Assembly (NCBI GenBank): GCA_035530655.1
Contig: DATKUK010000131.1
Coordinates: 38,400 to 102,399 of the forward strand
Length of the DNA stretch: 64,000 nucleotides
Direction of reading: 5' to 3'
Source: DATKUK01 sp035530655
GTDB lineage: Bacteria > Planctomycetota > Phycisphaerae > UBA1845 > DATKUK01
Below, piece after piece: positions 9,014-18,300 of the stretch (the first letter of the stretch is position 1; each line of letters opens with the position of its first letter). The notes below the pieces were generated by a model. The model saw nothing but the letters and a program-made list of their open reading frames with translations, made no database searches and was not told where the DNA came from. A program made the position numbers and the translations under genes.

Positions 9014-11407
9014 TCACCGAGACAGCGGCTCGGCCGGCCCCTTCCACACGCTGCCTCCGAAGCTGGTCACGTAGATGACCGAATCGTCCTCCGGATCGAC
9101 CGTTACGCGATGAATGCTGGCGAACGGAAGCTGCGTGAAGGCTTCCCACGTCTGGCCATAATCGCGGCTGAGCCACAGCCCGCCGTCGCCGAAGCTGCGA
9201 CTCCACCCGCAGCCGGTAGCGTAGACCCATCCCTTGCGACGCGGATGGAAGCTCGCCCCGAAATACGTAGGCCGATAGCGAGCGACACGCTTCCACGTCT
9301 TACCGCCGTCCAGCGTGCGATACAACCCGCCCTGCTCGACCGTGCCGCTCTCGTCCGGCGCGTCGCAGGCGCCGATGAAGATGATGTTAGAGTCGGCTGG
9401 ATCGACGTCGAAATCCTTCGGGTACAGAAGGACATTTGACGGATGCAGATGCTGCCACGTCTTGCCCTCGTCGTCCGAGCGATAGAGCCCCGCTCCGTCT
9501 TTGCTGAACGGCCCGTCGCGGCGAACGCGCTTGCCCGTCACCATCGCAAACAGCTTCCCGTCGCGATGCCGGATCAGTCGACACATTCGACGATTGAAGT
9601 CCGATCCCGGCTGGCCCTCGCACCGCTGCCACGTGGCGCCGTCGTCGGTCGACTTGTACACCCCGTCCTCGAACACCGAGGCATAGAGCGTCCGGCTGCC
9701 CTTGGGGCTGGTCGGATCCAGCACGATCGACAGCATCGGCTTGTCGGGCAGTCCGCTGCCGGCAACTTGCCAGTGCACGCCAAAGTCGTCCGTGCGACAG
9801 ATGCCGCCCTTCTGATGGGTCGTGCCGATCGTCCGCCAGATGGAATTCTCGTTCGGCACGTCGTGCAGACCCGAGAACGCGCCCCACATCTTTCCCGGCA
9901 CGTCTGGATCGAACGCCAGCTCGTAGCAGGTGTTCCGCCAGGCAGGCGGCACGGGGGTTTCCTTGCCGCCCTCCTCGTTCGGATCGCGCGGCAGCGGGCC
10001 CCACCACCGCCACGTCGTGCCGTGGTCCTCGGAACGGGCAAAGCCGATGTCCGTGTAGGCGATATAGTGCCGATGCGGCTCGTGCGGATCGACGTAGTAG
10101 TGCCACGTGGTCGTGTTCACCAGGCCGTTGTTGCGCCAGAACAGCTTATTGTCGTCACCGATAGGACCGGCCGGCACGGCGTGACAGGCCTGCCAGCTTT
10201 TGCCGCCGTTGGTGGTGAGGAATGCGAACATCCCGTCGGCGCGGATGAGGACGTCCGGATCGGACGGACTGATCTCCATCGAAATCGGCGCCCCCACCCA
10301 ACTCGTACCGCGAAAATGCGTCATCCAATCGTGCTCGACGTTGAACTGCTTGAACCGCGGGTCGACGTAGAACGTCTCCGACCAGCTGGCACCCGCATCG
10401 TCCGTGCGATAGATCGTGCTGTGGTTCGGTGGGAAGTAGCTCGTGCCACGGCAATACACGTACGCCCTGCGCGGATTCACGTCGTTGGCCCTGATGTACG
10501 TATAGTTCGGCAGGTCGCCTCCCCCCCACTGGTCGAAGCGCTTGGTCTGTACGTTGATATCGGGATTCATGCACCGCTGCCACGACGTGCCCTTGTCAAC
10601 CGAAACATAGACCCCGCCGACCAGCTTGCCGTCAGCGAGTTCGCACGAAGTGACGGCGTAAAGCACGGTCTGCTTACCATCCGAGCCGCCGTCGAAGCTT
10701 CGCAGTTCCGCACCGACAGGCAGACCCGCGACGATCTTTTCGAAGGTCCGACCGTCGTCGCTCGACCGGAACACGCCCGCGGTGGTGCCCACGTAGTATC
10801 CGCGCGGCGCGTCCGATGGACCGCTGCGCTCGGTGACGATACCCAACACGCTGCCACCGCCGATGCCCTTCGCCTGCCGCCAAGTCTTGCCGTCATCGTC
10901 GGTCAGATACACGTCACCTTCGGCGTTGCCGATGATCAGGCGGTTCGGCAAGTCGGGATCGAAGCTCATCCGGCGAATCGTCTTGCGCTGGGCAAGACGC
11001 TGCTCGGGCCAGTGCGTCCACGATTGACCGTTGTCGGTGCTGACGCAGATCTGGTAGCCGCCGAAATCGGTGATGGCATAAACCTTGCCCGGCACCTTTG
11101 GATGGAACACGGGTGGGCAACTGCGAAACGACGAGCCGATCTGGGCGTGATGGATCGACGTCCACGATCGACCGCCGTCGTGGCTGCGAAACTTCGCACC
11201 CATGTCGGTTTCCATGATGATCGTGCCGGGATCGTGAGGCGAGATGGCCGGATGAGCCAGCCCCCCCCCGCCGCACAGCCCGACCGGCGTCCACCGCTGC
11301 CCGGTTGCCTGTGTAGTGGCCTGCCCAGCGGCCACCCCCGCAACAGCGACACACAGAACCAACGCCCACAACCTCCGAAACATCATCTCGATTCGCGACA
11401 ACATCAT
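9014..11407 (-). CDS. Exported BNR/Asp-box repeat protein, GH74-like beta-propeller
   Basis: About 797 residues with an N-terminal signal peptide (hydrophobic LWALVLCVAVAGVAAG, cut near AGQA). The rest is a run of Asp-box repeats of the S-x-D-x-G-x-T-W type, for example STDNGQSWTHW, TDDDGKTWRQ, SVDKGTSWQR, STDDGATWQR, SDDEGKTWQH and SRDYGQTWEA. That pattern marks sialidase-like and GH74 xyloglucanase-like tandem beta-propellers. Whether it is catalytic cannot be decided here; the two GH74 catalytic Asp were not assigned. ATG at 11407 follows AGGA at good spacing; a GTG five codons earlier is the alternative. It is divergent from the M14 peptidase and convergent with the GH3 gene. Confidence 0.82.
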   Translation of the reverse strand: MMLSRIEMMFRRLWALVLCVAVAGVAAGQATTQATGQRWTPVGLCGGGGLAHPAISPHDPGTIIMETDMGAKFRSHDGGRSWTSIHHAQIGSSFRSCPPVFHPKVPGKVYAITDFGGYQICVSTDNGQSWTHWPEQRLAQRKTIRRMSFDPDLPNRLIIGNAEGDVYLTDDDGKTWRQAKGIGGGSVLGIVTERSGPSDAPRGYYVGTTAGVFRSSDDGRTFEKIVAGLPVGAELRSFDGGSDGKQTVLYAVTSCELADGKLVGGVYVSVDKGTSWQRCMNPDINVQTKRFDQWGGGDLPNYTYIRANDVNPRRAYVYCRGTSYFPPNHSTIYRTDDAGASWSETFYVDPRFKQFNVEHDWMTHFRGTSWVGAPISMEISPSDPDVLIRADGMFAFLTTNGGKSWQACHAVPAGPIGDDNKLFWRNNGLVNTTTWHYYVDPHEPHRHYIAYTDIGFARSEDHGTTWRWWGPLPRDPNEEGGKETPVPPAWRNTCYELAFDPDVPGKMWGAFSGLHDVPNENSIWRTIGTTHQKGGICRTDDFGVHWQVAGSGLPDKPMLSIVLDPTSPKGSRTLYASVFEDGVYKSTDDGATWQRCEGQPGSDFNRRMCRLIRHRDGKLFAMVTGKRVRRDGPFSKDGAGLYRSDDEGKTWQHLHPSNVLLYPKDFDVDPADSNIIFIGACDAPDESGTVEQGGLYRTLDGGKTWKRVARYRPTYFGASFHPRRKGWVYATGCGWSRSFGDGGLWLSRDYGQTWEAFTQLPFASIHRVTVDPEDDSVIYVTSFGGSVWKGPAEPLSR

Positions 11408-11710
11408 AGCGCCTGTCCTCACGTTACCCGACTCGATTTTGCATCACTGCAGCCTGCATATGCAAAACCGCCCCGAACAGCTTCCCGCCGACCGGAACCC
11501 TTCGGTCCGATCAAGCAGCACCTCGCCGGCGGACGGCAGCATAACGTTTGCACCGCATCCCGCCAGCGATCCTGTCATCGTAAACCAGGCTTTCCCGCAC
11601 GCCGTTTATGCACTACCCTTGCGCAGCGGCTGCCCAACTGGCAGACGGCCGCGCTGTGGCGTCACTTTCTGTGTAAGGGTAAGCGTTGCCGCTCAAGCAC
11701 GGGGAACCAC
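11408..11710. other. Divergent intergenic region
   Basis: A 303-base gap between the BNR protein and the M14 peptidase holding both promoters. It contains the inverted repeat annotated separately; no RNA gene or clear -35/-10 pair was seen. Confidence 0.6.
11437..11467. promoter_or_regulatory. Inverted repeat, possible operator between divergent genes
   Basis: TTTTGCAT at 11437-11444 is matched exactly by ATGCAAAA at 11460-11467, with a CTGCAG palindrome between them. The location in a divergent gap makes a regulator site plausible; no regulator is identified. Confidence 0.35.
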
Positions 11711-12799
11711 ATGTCTATGCCAATCAACGACCATAAACCGCTCGACCGCGTCCTCCGCAGCGACACACCCACACCGCCCTGGTGGACGTCGCGCGAACAC
11801 GAGATACAGCACGTCCTCGACACCGAGATCCGCGTTGGGGTCGTACGCGAATTGAGCGTCTCGCCGGGGGGGCGGTCAGTCAAGCTCGTCGAATACGGCC
11901 GGCCCGAGCCCGAGCTTCGAGGCCAAGCCAACTTCAACTCGGCTCTGGGCGCCGGATCGCCCGACGCGTTCTTTAGGCGCGGTCCGGGCGTTCGCACCAA
12001 TCCCGTGCTGCTGTTGATGGCTGGGGTCCACGGGGCCGAGGTCGAGGGCATGATGGGCTGCCTGTCGGCCATCCGAATCCTCGAGTCGGGCAGAGACATT
12101 GTCGGGCGCGAGCAGTCGCGGCTCGCCGCCAAGCTGGCAAGACTTCGTCTGCTGATCGTCCCGCTGGCCAACCCGGACGGGCGCGCCCGTGTGCCTTACG
12201 ACGGCTGGGTCGGCCTGCCCGCCCGGGAGATGCATCGGGTGGCACAGGGCACTCGTCGGGACGGCTCGCTCTGGGGCTGGCCGGGCTGCAAGACCGTTCA
12301 TCCCATGCGCGGGGACATCGGTTTCCTCGGCGGCTACTTCGACGATGCAGGGGTGAACATGATGCACGACGAGTGGCCGGCACCGATGAGCAGCACCACC
12401 AAGGCCGTTCTGGACACGATCCGCCAGGAGGCGCCCGACATCTTCATCAATCTCCACAGCCACGAGGCACCGCCCAGCGTCCTGCCGACGGCCTATGTTG
12501 CGACAGCGGTCAAGCACGACATCGCTGAGTTCGCAGCCGCGCTCCATGCCGGTCTCGACGACGTCGATCTGGCACATGCCGCCGTTCCCGCCGTTCGAGA
12601 AGACGGGCCACGCGGAACCGTCCCGCCCGCCCTCAATCTTACGAGCATGGCCTGGCACACCGGTGCCGCACTGAGCATGACTTTCGAAAGCGCCCATGGC
12701 TTCGCCGACGCGAAGATACCTTTCGACTACGACCAGATCCTACGGATCCATCATATTCTTTTTGAGACCGCAGCCGACCGTCTTCTGCCAGCCACGTGA
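11711..12799 (+). CDS. M14 family zinc carboxypeptidase-like protein
   Basis: A 362-residue M14 metallopeptidase. Seen: zinc ligands His107 and Glu110 in AGVHGAEVEG, substrate-binding NPDGR at 154-158, the third zinc ligand His in NLHSHEA near 249-251, and the catalytic Glu326 in MTFESAHG. No signal peptide, so it probably acts inside the cell. M14 members cleave C-terminal residues from peptides or act as amidases or deacylases; the substrate is not determined. The ATG at 11711 follows GGGGAA; the much longer open frame upstream is antisense to the BNR gene and is not credible coding sequence. Confidence 0.87.
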   Translation: MSMPINDHKPLDRVLRSDTPTPPWWTSREHEIQHVLDTEIRVGVVRELSVSPGGRSVKLVEYGRPEPELRGQANFNSALGAGSPDAFFRRGPGVRTNPVLLLMAGVHGAEVEGMMGCLSAIRILESGRDIVGREQSRLAAKLARLRLLIVPLANPDGRARVPYDGWVGLPAREMHRVAQGTRRDGSLWGWPGCKTVHPMRGDIGFLGGYFDDAGVNMMHDEWPAPMSSTTKAVLDTIRQEAPDIFINLHSHEAPPSVLPTAYVATAVKHDIAEFAAALHAGLDDVDLAHAAVPAVREDGPRGTVPPALNLTSMAWHTGAALSMTFESAHGFADAKIPFDYDQILRIHHILFETAADRLLPAT

Positions 12800-12938
12800 G
12801 AGGCTATGACACCAAGCTGACGCCGCGGCCGTGCTCGTGGATTGCGTAACGAGTTTGAACGTGGATTCGCCGACTCCGGCGGCACAACCCAGGCGCGGCC
12901 GTTGCCATCACGTCGTGGACAGACTGTTCGATCGAGCG

Positions 12939-15900
12939 CTAAGAACTGTTACTGCTTGAGCCAGGAGCCCTTGTTCTTGCCGCCAGTCGCGTGCCGACCT
13001 GCCGCAGCCATTCGTAGTCGGGACGCGCATACGGACGAAACTTCTCCAACCGCGCCAGCTCTTCGCTGTACAGCAGCGCCCGGTAGAACCCCAGGTCGCT
13101 GGCAACAGGCGAATCGATCAGGTTGCTCGAATCGGTCGCGCTCATCTGGAACAACACACGACCGTCAAACTCACCTCGCGCCTGCCGGTCCAATGTCCGA
13201 TCCAGGGCAGCCGGTGTGTCTAGCCACGCCAGCGTGTGCATTCCCAGCGCCGGCCCCTCGCGAAGCAACTCAGCGAACTGCTTGTCGGCCGACGCAGGTG
13301 CCTCCGCCTCCAGCGTGGACAAGGCGAAATCTTCCTCTTGGCGTCGCACAACCCGGTATCGCTGTAGGCCGTAGATCAACACGTAGATGTCGGCCACCGG
13401 AGGCAGCGAGGTCTCCAGCCTGGCCTGCATCTCGCGGGCAAGCTCGGCGATCGTCTCGGCGACCTGCCGGAAGCTCACCATGCGGACGGTGTGCGGCAGC
13501 ATGTCGGCGATCTGCCCCAACAGGTCGGCGTGCGACGAGTCGGGCGGACTGCCGTCCAGGATGAAGAAACGCACGGCTTCGGGCGAGCGCTGAGCCGCCA
13601 GGCACACCAATGCCGCGGTCATGATACCCATAGCCGCTTCATCGCGCTGACCCACTAGAAGCAGGTTGGACCCGCTCTGACGCCGAAACGCCACCGACGT
13701 CGGGTCCTTGATGGCCACGGGTTCGCCAAGCCAGATCCGCGGCGGACCGGAAACCGCAGGCCAACAGTCTCTATCAAGAAGCGCCGCCAACGGCCGGTTC
13801 TTTCGGATGTCTGCTGGGGCATTTCCTTCGAACACGATCATGGGCTCACGCTCGGGACATCGTTGGCGGGCCAGTTCGGCCACCTGGGCCAGACATTCGT
13901 CCCGCCGCCGATCAGGCAGCCATGCCGTCTGAAACGGATTGTTGCCCGCCACCAGACCGCTTGCGTCGTTGTAAATGGCTTCACCAGGGCGCGAAAGAAG
14001 CCTCGGCGCGACATTGTCGTCGTCAAGAATGAGTTGGGCGTCAGCCTCGCTGCACTGAAGAGCAATGCGAACGGCCATCTGCCCCATCGTGCTGCGTGCC
14101 AGTCCCGATGTCCCGCCCAACGTCTGCGACCCCAGCAAAACGTGGATGCCAAAAGCGCGCCCCTGACGCACCAGTCGGTCCAGCAGGATGGCCGCGTCCT
14201 GAGAAAGCTTGTCGTCCTCCGTGAAGAACGTCTGGAACTCGTCGACGATCAGCAACGTCCTGGGCAGCGTATTGCCCGTCTTCTGTCGATACGAGGTCAG
14301 GTCCTGCACCCGGGCGCTCCGAAACAGCTCGCCACGATGCGCCATCTCCCGGTCAAGCCGCTGGAGCACGCTCAAGCCGAACTCCCGGTCGCTCTCGATG
14401 GCGACCGCCCGAGCGTGAGCCAAATCGTTCGCCACGTAAGACTTGAACTCCACACCTTCCTTGAAGTCGACCAGGTAAAACTCGACTTGATCCGGAGGAT
14501 ACCACAGCGCGAGATTGGTGATAATCACGTGTAGCAGCGTCGACTTGCCCGAGCCCGTCTTGCCCGCGATCAAGCCGTGCTGTGCAACCCCCCGTCCGAG
14601 CCTGAGGTACTGCAAACGGGTCGCACCGCATCTGCCAATCGGGACGCGCAGGTCCTCTTTGCTGTCGTCCGTCCATTGACGATCCGCGGGCGGGGCCACG
14701 CTGTCGAACGGCACCTCCACGCGCTTCGCGGCAATCGCACGGCTTCCCACGTTGCGCATGATTTCCGTCATACGCTCTTCGGACGGCGGCCGATCGAGCC
14801 TCAACGCAAAGTGCCCGAAGACGTCGTCCTGCCACACGAATTCACCGTCCTGGTGAGTCAAATGGATGCACGCGGCCTGCAAATCCGCCAAGGCCATACT
14901 CCCCGGAAGCGACTGACGCGTGTCGTGACAAATCAGAGCGTACACCCCGCAGCGCGCCCCGCTCGTTACGATACTGCCAAGCCGCCTGATGGCGGTCTCG
15001 CTGAAGTTGGTCGGGAAGTCCGCCACGACAAGAAAGCGGTAAGGCTCGGCCAGTTCGCCCGCCTGCTGGTTGTACTGCTCGATCGTGGCGAACTCGTTGC
15101 GCAGGTACTTCTGAATCACGTTCTCCATGTGATTGGTCAAGTCCGTGAGTCGTTGTTCCACGTGTGCCGCCTCGGTCCAGATCCTCCCGCCGATCAACGA
15201 TTCGTCGTAGTCCGCCAGGTGCATGAATCCGGCGAATGGCTCGCCCAGCCCGATCGGGTCGATGACCGTGAAGTGAACACGGCCCGGCGGCAGCGAAGTC
15301 AGCAGTCGAAGCATCACCGCACGCAGCGCCTCCATGGCCGGGCTGCGCCCGCTCTGGTCGGTCTGAAGCAGAAGGGAACATCGATCGGGAAAGGACAGAA
15401 GGGCCGGCACCGCGATCCGCCGTGACCGGTCGATATCGAAGGCCGCGCGGCCCCGAACGACGTCGGCCAATCGCCCCAAATCCACGCGGAACTCACCAAA
15501 GCGAGGCAAAACCGCCCGCTCATCGGGAGTCGGCGAAGCCAACCCGTTCGCCTCGGGCCAGTCGCCTGACAGGCAGTGCTTCAGGCGCGCCGTCTCCGAA
15601 AGGAACTCTTCGATGCAGGACAGCCCCCGGTCCCAACGATCGTGGAGTGCAGCGAGGGAAGAATCATACTCCGACCTACTCGCCTCGATCCGTTGCTCGT
15701 ATCGCTCGCGGGCGAGTCTCAGATAACGCTCGTACCGCTGGCGTACCGCCGCCTCGCTCTGCCGACGGGATTCCTCGACTTGCCGCAGGTCGCCATCTCG
15801 ACACTCGGCGAGTTGCCGGCGCCTCGTCGAATAGCTTTCTTCCAGCCTTCGCGTTGCTTCCGCCCGCCGTCGACGGCTTTCGGTCACCGTCAAATCAAAG

Positions 15901-16955
15901 TGCTCCTGGGCGCTCTGGACTCTCCGCTCGCGCTTGACTATCGCCTGCGCCTCCCGCTCGCCACGCTCCTTCTTCGCCCATTCCACGTACCACCCCAAGG
16001 CCCTGCCCGCCGCATCCAGGGCCTCACGCAGTGGGACGTATACAGCCAACACGCGAGACCGAGCCACCCGGCGCAGAGCGTGGCCGGCCGCCAGCGAAAC
16101 CGCCATCGCCACCAGACCGACCAGTGGGCCGCTCACACGGAACGGGCAACCGTTCGGTATCCCCTTCAGCGCGAGCAACCCGGTCAGACCCACCGCGCCG
16201 GCACAGACAAGTACAACATATACGTGCGGACGGTAGCCCACGAACAGTTGCGCAACGCCCAGATCCGCCAGTTCGCTGAGGCGCCGCTGCGCCGTCTCGT
16301 GCTCGCGCCGAAAAGCGATCAACGCCTCCTCCGAGATCGACTCCTCGACCTCGGTGGGTTCGACGGCCGGCGCGCGCCTTTGCCGATATCGCTCCATCAG
16401 CCACCGGGCCTGGTCATCGAGCGCCGCCACCCGAGCTTGCAGACCCGACACGCGCTTCCGGATCCTGCGAAATTCCTTCCGCAGTCCCTCCTTTGTGGCC
16501 TCGCTGACGGTCTCGGCCACCCAAAGCTCATGATCCAACTCGTTTTTTGCCTCAACTTCAGCCGCTTCAACCTCGTCCGCGATGCGGTCGCGCTCGGCTT
16601 GCGTGTCCGCTTCAAACGGCCTCGATTCGCCCTCGAAGCGGCTGCGGATTCGCTGGACCTGCCCCTCACGGTCTTGCCGGATCTCTCGCTGAAGGGCCCG
16701 CCGTCGATGCGCGATTCTCTTAAGAGTGTTCTGAAGGTCGCGTTGGGCCGTGTCCTTCTGGCGAACCCATCGCTCTTCGATCTGCTGCTGCCCTGGCTGT
16801 ACACCCTCCGCCGAGAGTTCGAGAAGCTCGCGCAGCGCGTCTCGTTGGATCTCCTGATATGTACGGCCTTTTTCAGGCGATGCGTATTCCATCGACTCTC
16901 GCAGATGGTTTTCTGCTGCCGGCGTCCCAACCCGTAGCGACAGGCCCGTCGCCAC
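12939..16955 (-). CDS. FtsK/SpoIIIE (EccC/EssC-like) ATPase with coiled coils
   Basis: A 1338-residue protein, last gene of a four-gene operon. Order: charged coiled coil (about 30-230), two hydrophobic segments (about 244-265 and 275-292), second Arg/Glu-rich coiled coil (330-450), then three ATPase-like modules. The first (about 490-740) has no intact P-loop. The second is canonical, with Walker A GKTGSGKST at 798-806 and Walker B LLIVDE at 901-906. The third (about 1070-1300) is degenerate. One active module among three recalls EccC/EssC of type VII secretion, which normally differ in which module is active and lack these flanking coiled coils. The GTG start lies about seven bases after the preceding gene; an ATG about 20 codons later is possible. 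A role in exporting the small helical proteins upstream is inferred. Confidence 0.85.
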   Translation of the reverse strand: MATGLSLRVGTPAAENHLRESMEYASPEKGRTYQEIQRDALRELLELSAEGVQPGQQQIEERWVRQKDTAQRDLQNTLKRIAHRRRALQREIRQDREGQVQRIRSRFEGESRPFEADTQAERDRIADEVEAAEVEAKNELDHELWVAETVSEATKEGLRKEFRRIRKRVSGLQARVAALDDQARWLMERYRQRRAPAVEPTEVEESISEEALIAFRREHETAQRRLSELADLGVAQLFVGYRPHVYVVLVCAGAVGLTGLLALKGIPNGCPFRVSGPLVGLVAMAVSLAAGHALRRVARSRVLAVYVPLREALDAAGRALGWYVEWAKKERGEREAQAIVKRERRVQSAQEHFDLTVTESRRRRAEATRRLEESYSTRRRQLAECRDGDLRQVEESRRQSEAAVRQRYERYLRLARERYEQRIEASRSEYDSSLAALHDRWDRGLSCIEEFLSETARLKHCLSGDWPEANGLASPTPDERAVLPRFGEFRVDLGRLADVVRGRAAFDIDRSRRIAVPALLSFPDRCSLLLQTDQSGRSPAMEALRAVMLRLLTSLPPGRVHFTVIDPIGLGEPFAGFMHLADYDESLIGGRIWTEAAHVEQRLTDLTNHMENVIQKYLRNEFATIEQYNQQAGELAEPYRFLVVADFPTNFSETAIRRLGSIVTSGARCGVYALICHDTRQSLPGSMALADLQAACIHLTHQDGEFVWQDDVFGHFALRLDRPPSEERMTEIMRNVGSRAIAAKRVEVPFDSVAPPADRQWTDDSKEDLRVPIGRCGATRLQYLRLGRGVAQHGLIAGKTGSGKSTLLHVIITNLALWYPPDQVEFYLVDFKEGVEFKSYVANDLAHARAVAIESDREFGLSVLQRLDREMAHRGELFRSARVQDLTSYRQKTGNTLPRTLLIVDEFQTFFTEDDKLSQDAAILLDRLVRQGRAFGIHVLLGSQTLGGTSGLARSTMGQMAVRIALQCSEADAQLILDDDNVAPRLLSRPGEAIYNDASGLVAGNNPFQTAWLPDRRRDECLAQVAELARQRCPEREPMIVFEGNAPADIRKNRPLAALLDRDCWPAVSGPPRIWLGEPVAIKDPTSVAFRRQSGSNLLLVGQRDEAAMGIMTAALVCLAAQRSPEAVRFFILDGSPPDSSHADLLGQIADMLPHTVRMVSFRQVAETIAELAREMQARLETSLPPVADIYVLIYGLQRYRVVRRQEEDFALSTLEAEAPASADKQFAELLREGPALGMHTLAWLDTPAALDRTLDRQARGEFDGRVLFQMSATDSSNLIDSPVASDLGFYRALLYSEELARLEKFRPYARPDYEWLRQVGTRLAARTRAPGSSSNSS

Positions 16956-16961
16956 CCGTCA

Positions 16962-17174
16962 TCACTGGCAATCGCGTCGGGCCTGAGCCAGGACGGTTCT
17001 CATGTGCCCCAGCGCCGCCTCGGCCGTACGCAGTTGCGCCCACAGCGGCGTTACATGCTCCGCTTCGAATCTCCTGCTGTTTTCGTCGCGCCAGACTGCC
17101 CTGGTCTGATTCCATTGGATGCGAAGCTCCTTCGAAAGCAGTTTGATCTTGCCGTGGGCGACGTCGACGCTCAT
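16962..17174 (-). CDS. Small helical WXG100-like protein
   Basis: A 70-residue, probably two-helix protein. It carries VWRDENSRRF in the middle, the same W-R-D-x3-R-x-F pattern found in the 90-residue protein at the head of the operon, placed where WXG100 proteins have their WxG turn. No signal peptide and no membrane segment. It sits immediately before the FtsK ATPase gene and 58 bases after the coiled-coil gene, so is co-transcribed. A substrate or chaperone role for the ATPase is inferred from context. ATG at 17174 follows GGAAG; a GTG four codons earlier is possible. Confidence 0.65.
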   Translation of the reverse strand: MSVDVAHGKIKLLSKELRIQWNQTRAVWRDENSRRFEAEHVTPLWAQLRTAEAALGHMRTVLAQARRDCQ

Positions 17175-17232
17175 CCTGTCTTCCACCTACGCAGCCACCA
17201 CCTCGCCGTCCCAGCCGCATGCGCCAGCCGAC

Positions 17233-18291
17233 TCATCCCCCTAACGCACTCCTATCGCTCGGCCACACCGCTCTCCCGTGCAAGTCGACCACCGCCTCAA
17301 CGGCCTGTCCATCCAACACGACCACCCACCCGGCCGGTAACTGCAAAAGCTCCGTCCAGTCAGGTCGCATCGCCAGCAGGTCGCCAACCGCCACGGCCTC
17401 GTACTCCGTGGCCGGCGGGTCATCCGCGAAGCCAACGTACCCCATACAGTCCCCCGTTTCAGCACACTCCAGGCGCTCGAAGTACAAACAAGGGTGCTCG
17501 CACGCCCCGACAGCGATCACGATCCTGTCATGCGGCCCGAGCGGAACTTCCGCCGCGGCGAGCCCCGCAAGCGCCTCGCGATCCGCCTGGCGGAGGTCCG
17601 GCCGCCGCGACCAACCGGAATCAGGTCTGGCAACGGGTGTGTCGTCCCGAACACCTTGAGGCGGGGTCCTTGCTCGAAGCGACTGGTACCTCCTCGCCGA
17701 CGCGTCATCGCGCACGTCCACGTCAGGCGCCTCCGTCGCTATGCGGTCTGCGGAGGGTTCTGCGTCATAGCCTTGCGACAGCTCACCCGGCTCTTCCATG
17801 CTCGGCGGCGCCAGCGCCGCATAGGAGTCCAACGCCCGGATCATCGCATCCAACTGGCCAGTGGACTTCGGAACACCTGCCTCTACGGCGTGTTCGAGCC
17901 CCTGAACCGTTCCCCTGAAGTTGAACGTCTCGATCTCCAACTGGCGCACCCATCGACGAACGTTCGCCAGCTTCTCCTGCGCTTCCTCAAGTTGTCTGAC
18001 GGCCGCCGCGAGCGCCTTCCGCTCTTCCACATCCGACGCCTTGCCACCCAGCGCGGTCTTCTGCATTTTCTTCTGTTGCAGCGCAGCCTTGGCTCGAGCG
18101 ACCAACTCGGTGCGCTTCCGAACCTGCCCCTTCCAGTAGCTGTGCTGGTCCTGCTTCAGCCAGATGACCGTTCGGCGTATCTCGCCCTCTGCCTCGTCCA
18201 GGGCGACGCGTACGGCCTCGGCGAACTTGCAGAGCGACACCTTGAAGTCCTGCAAGGCCTGAAACGAGTCGACTCGGGCGAACTGGCTCAT
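17233..18291 (-). CDS. Coiled-coil protein of the FtsK/WXG-like operon
   Basis: A 352-residue protein. Residues 1-170 are helical and charged, with WLKQDQHSYWK near 44-54 followed by long Lys/Arg/Glu/Ala heptad-like stretches. A Pro/Asp/Ser-rich linker covers about 175-240. The last 110 residues form a separate globular domain with four cysteines (in GACEHPC, LECAETGDC) and a hydrophobic ending, LPAGWVVVLDG. I recognise the N-terminal type as common in planctomycete hypothetical proteins beside WXG100 genes but cannot name a family. The C-terminal domain faintly recalls DUF2185/Imm33 immunity-like folds; that is weak. Nine bases separate it from the upstream gene. Confidence 0.7.
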   Translation of the reverse strand: MSQFARVDSFQALQDFKVSLCKFAEAVRVALDEAEGEIRRTVIWLKQDQHSYWKGQVRKRTELVARAKAALQQKKMQKTALGGKASDVEERKALAAAVRQLEEAQEKLANVRRWVRQLEIETFNFRGTVQGLEHAVEAGVPKSTGQLDAMIRALDSYAALAPPSMEEPGELSQGYDAEPSADRIATEAPDVDVRDDASARRYQSLRARTPPQGVRDDTPVARPDSGWSRRPDLRQADREALAGLAAAEVPLGPHDRIVIAVGACEHPCLYFERLECAETGDCMGYVGFADDPPATEYEAVAVGDLLAMRPDWTELLQLPAGWVVVLDGQAVEAVVDLHGRAVWPSDRSALGG

Positions 18292-18300
18292 ACACCCGTC

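Noticed and set aside
9443..11710. Very long open frame upstream of and in frame with the M14 peptidase
   Set aside because: It is exactly antisense to the Asp-box repeat protein, and M14 homology begins only after the ATG at 11711, which has its own ribosome binding site.
15576..16937. 453-codon plus-strand open frame
   Set aside because: Antisense to the coiled-coil part of the FtsK ATPase; high GC makes opposite-strand frames long. No motifs.
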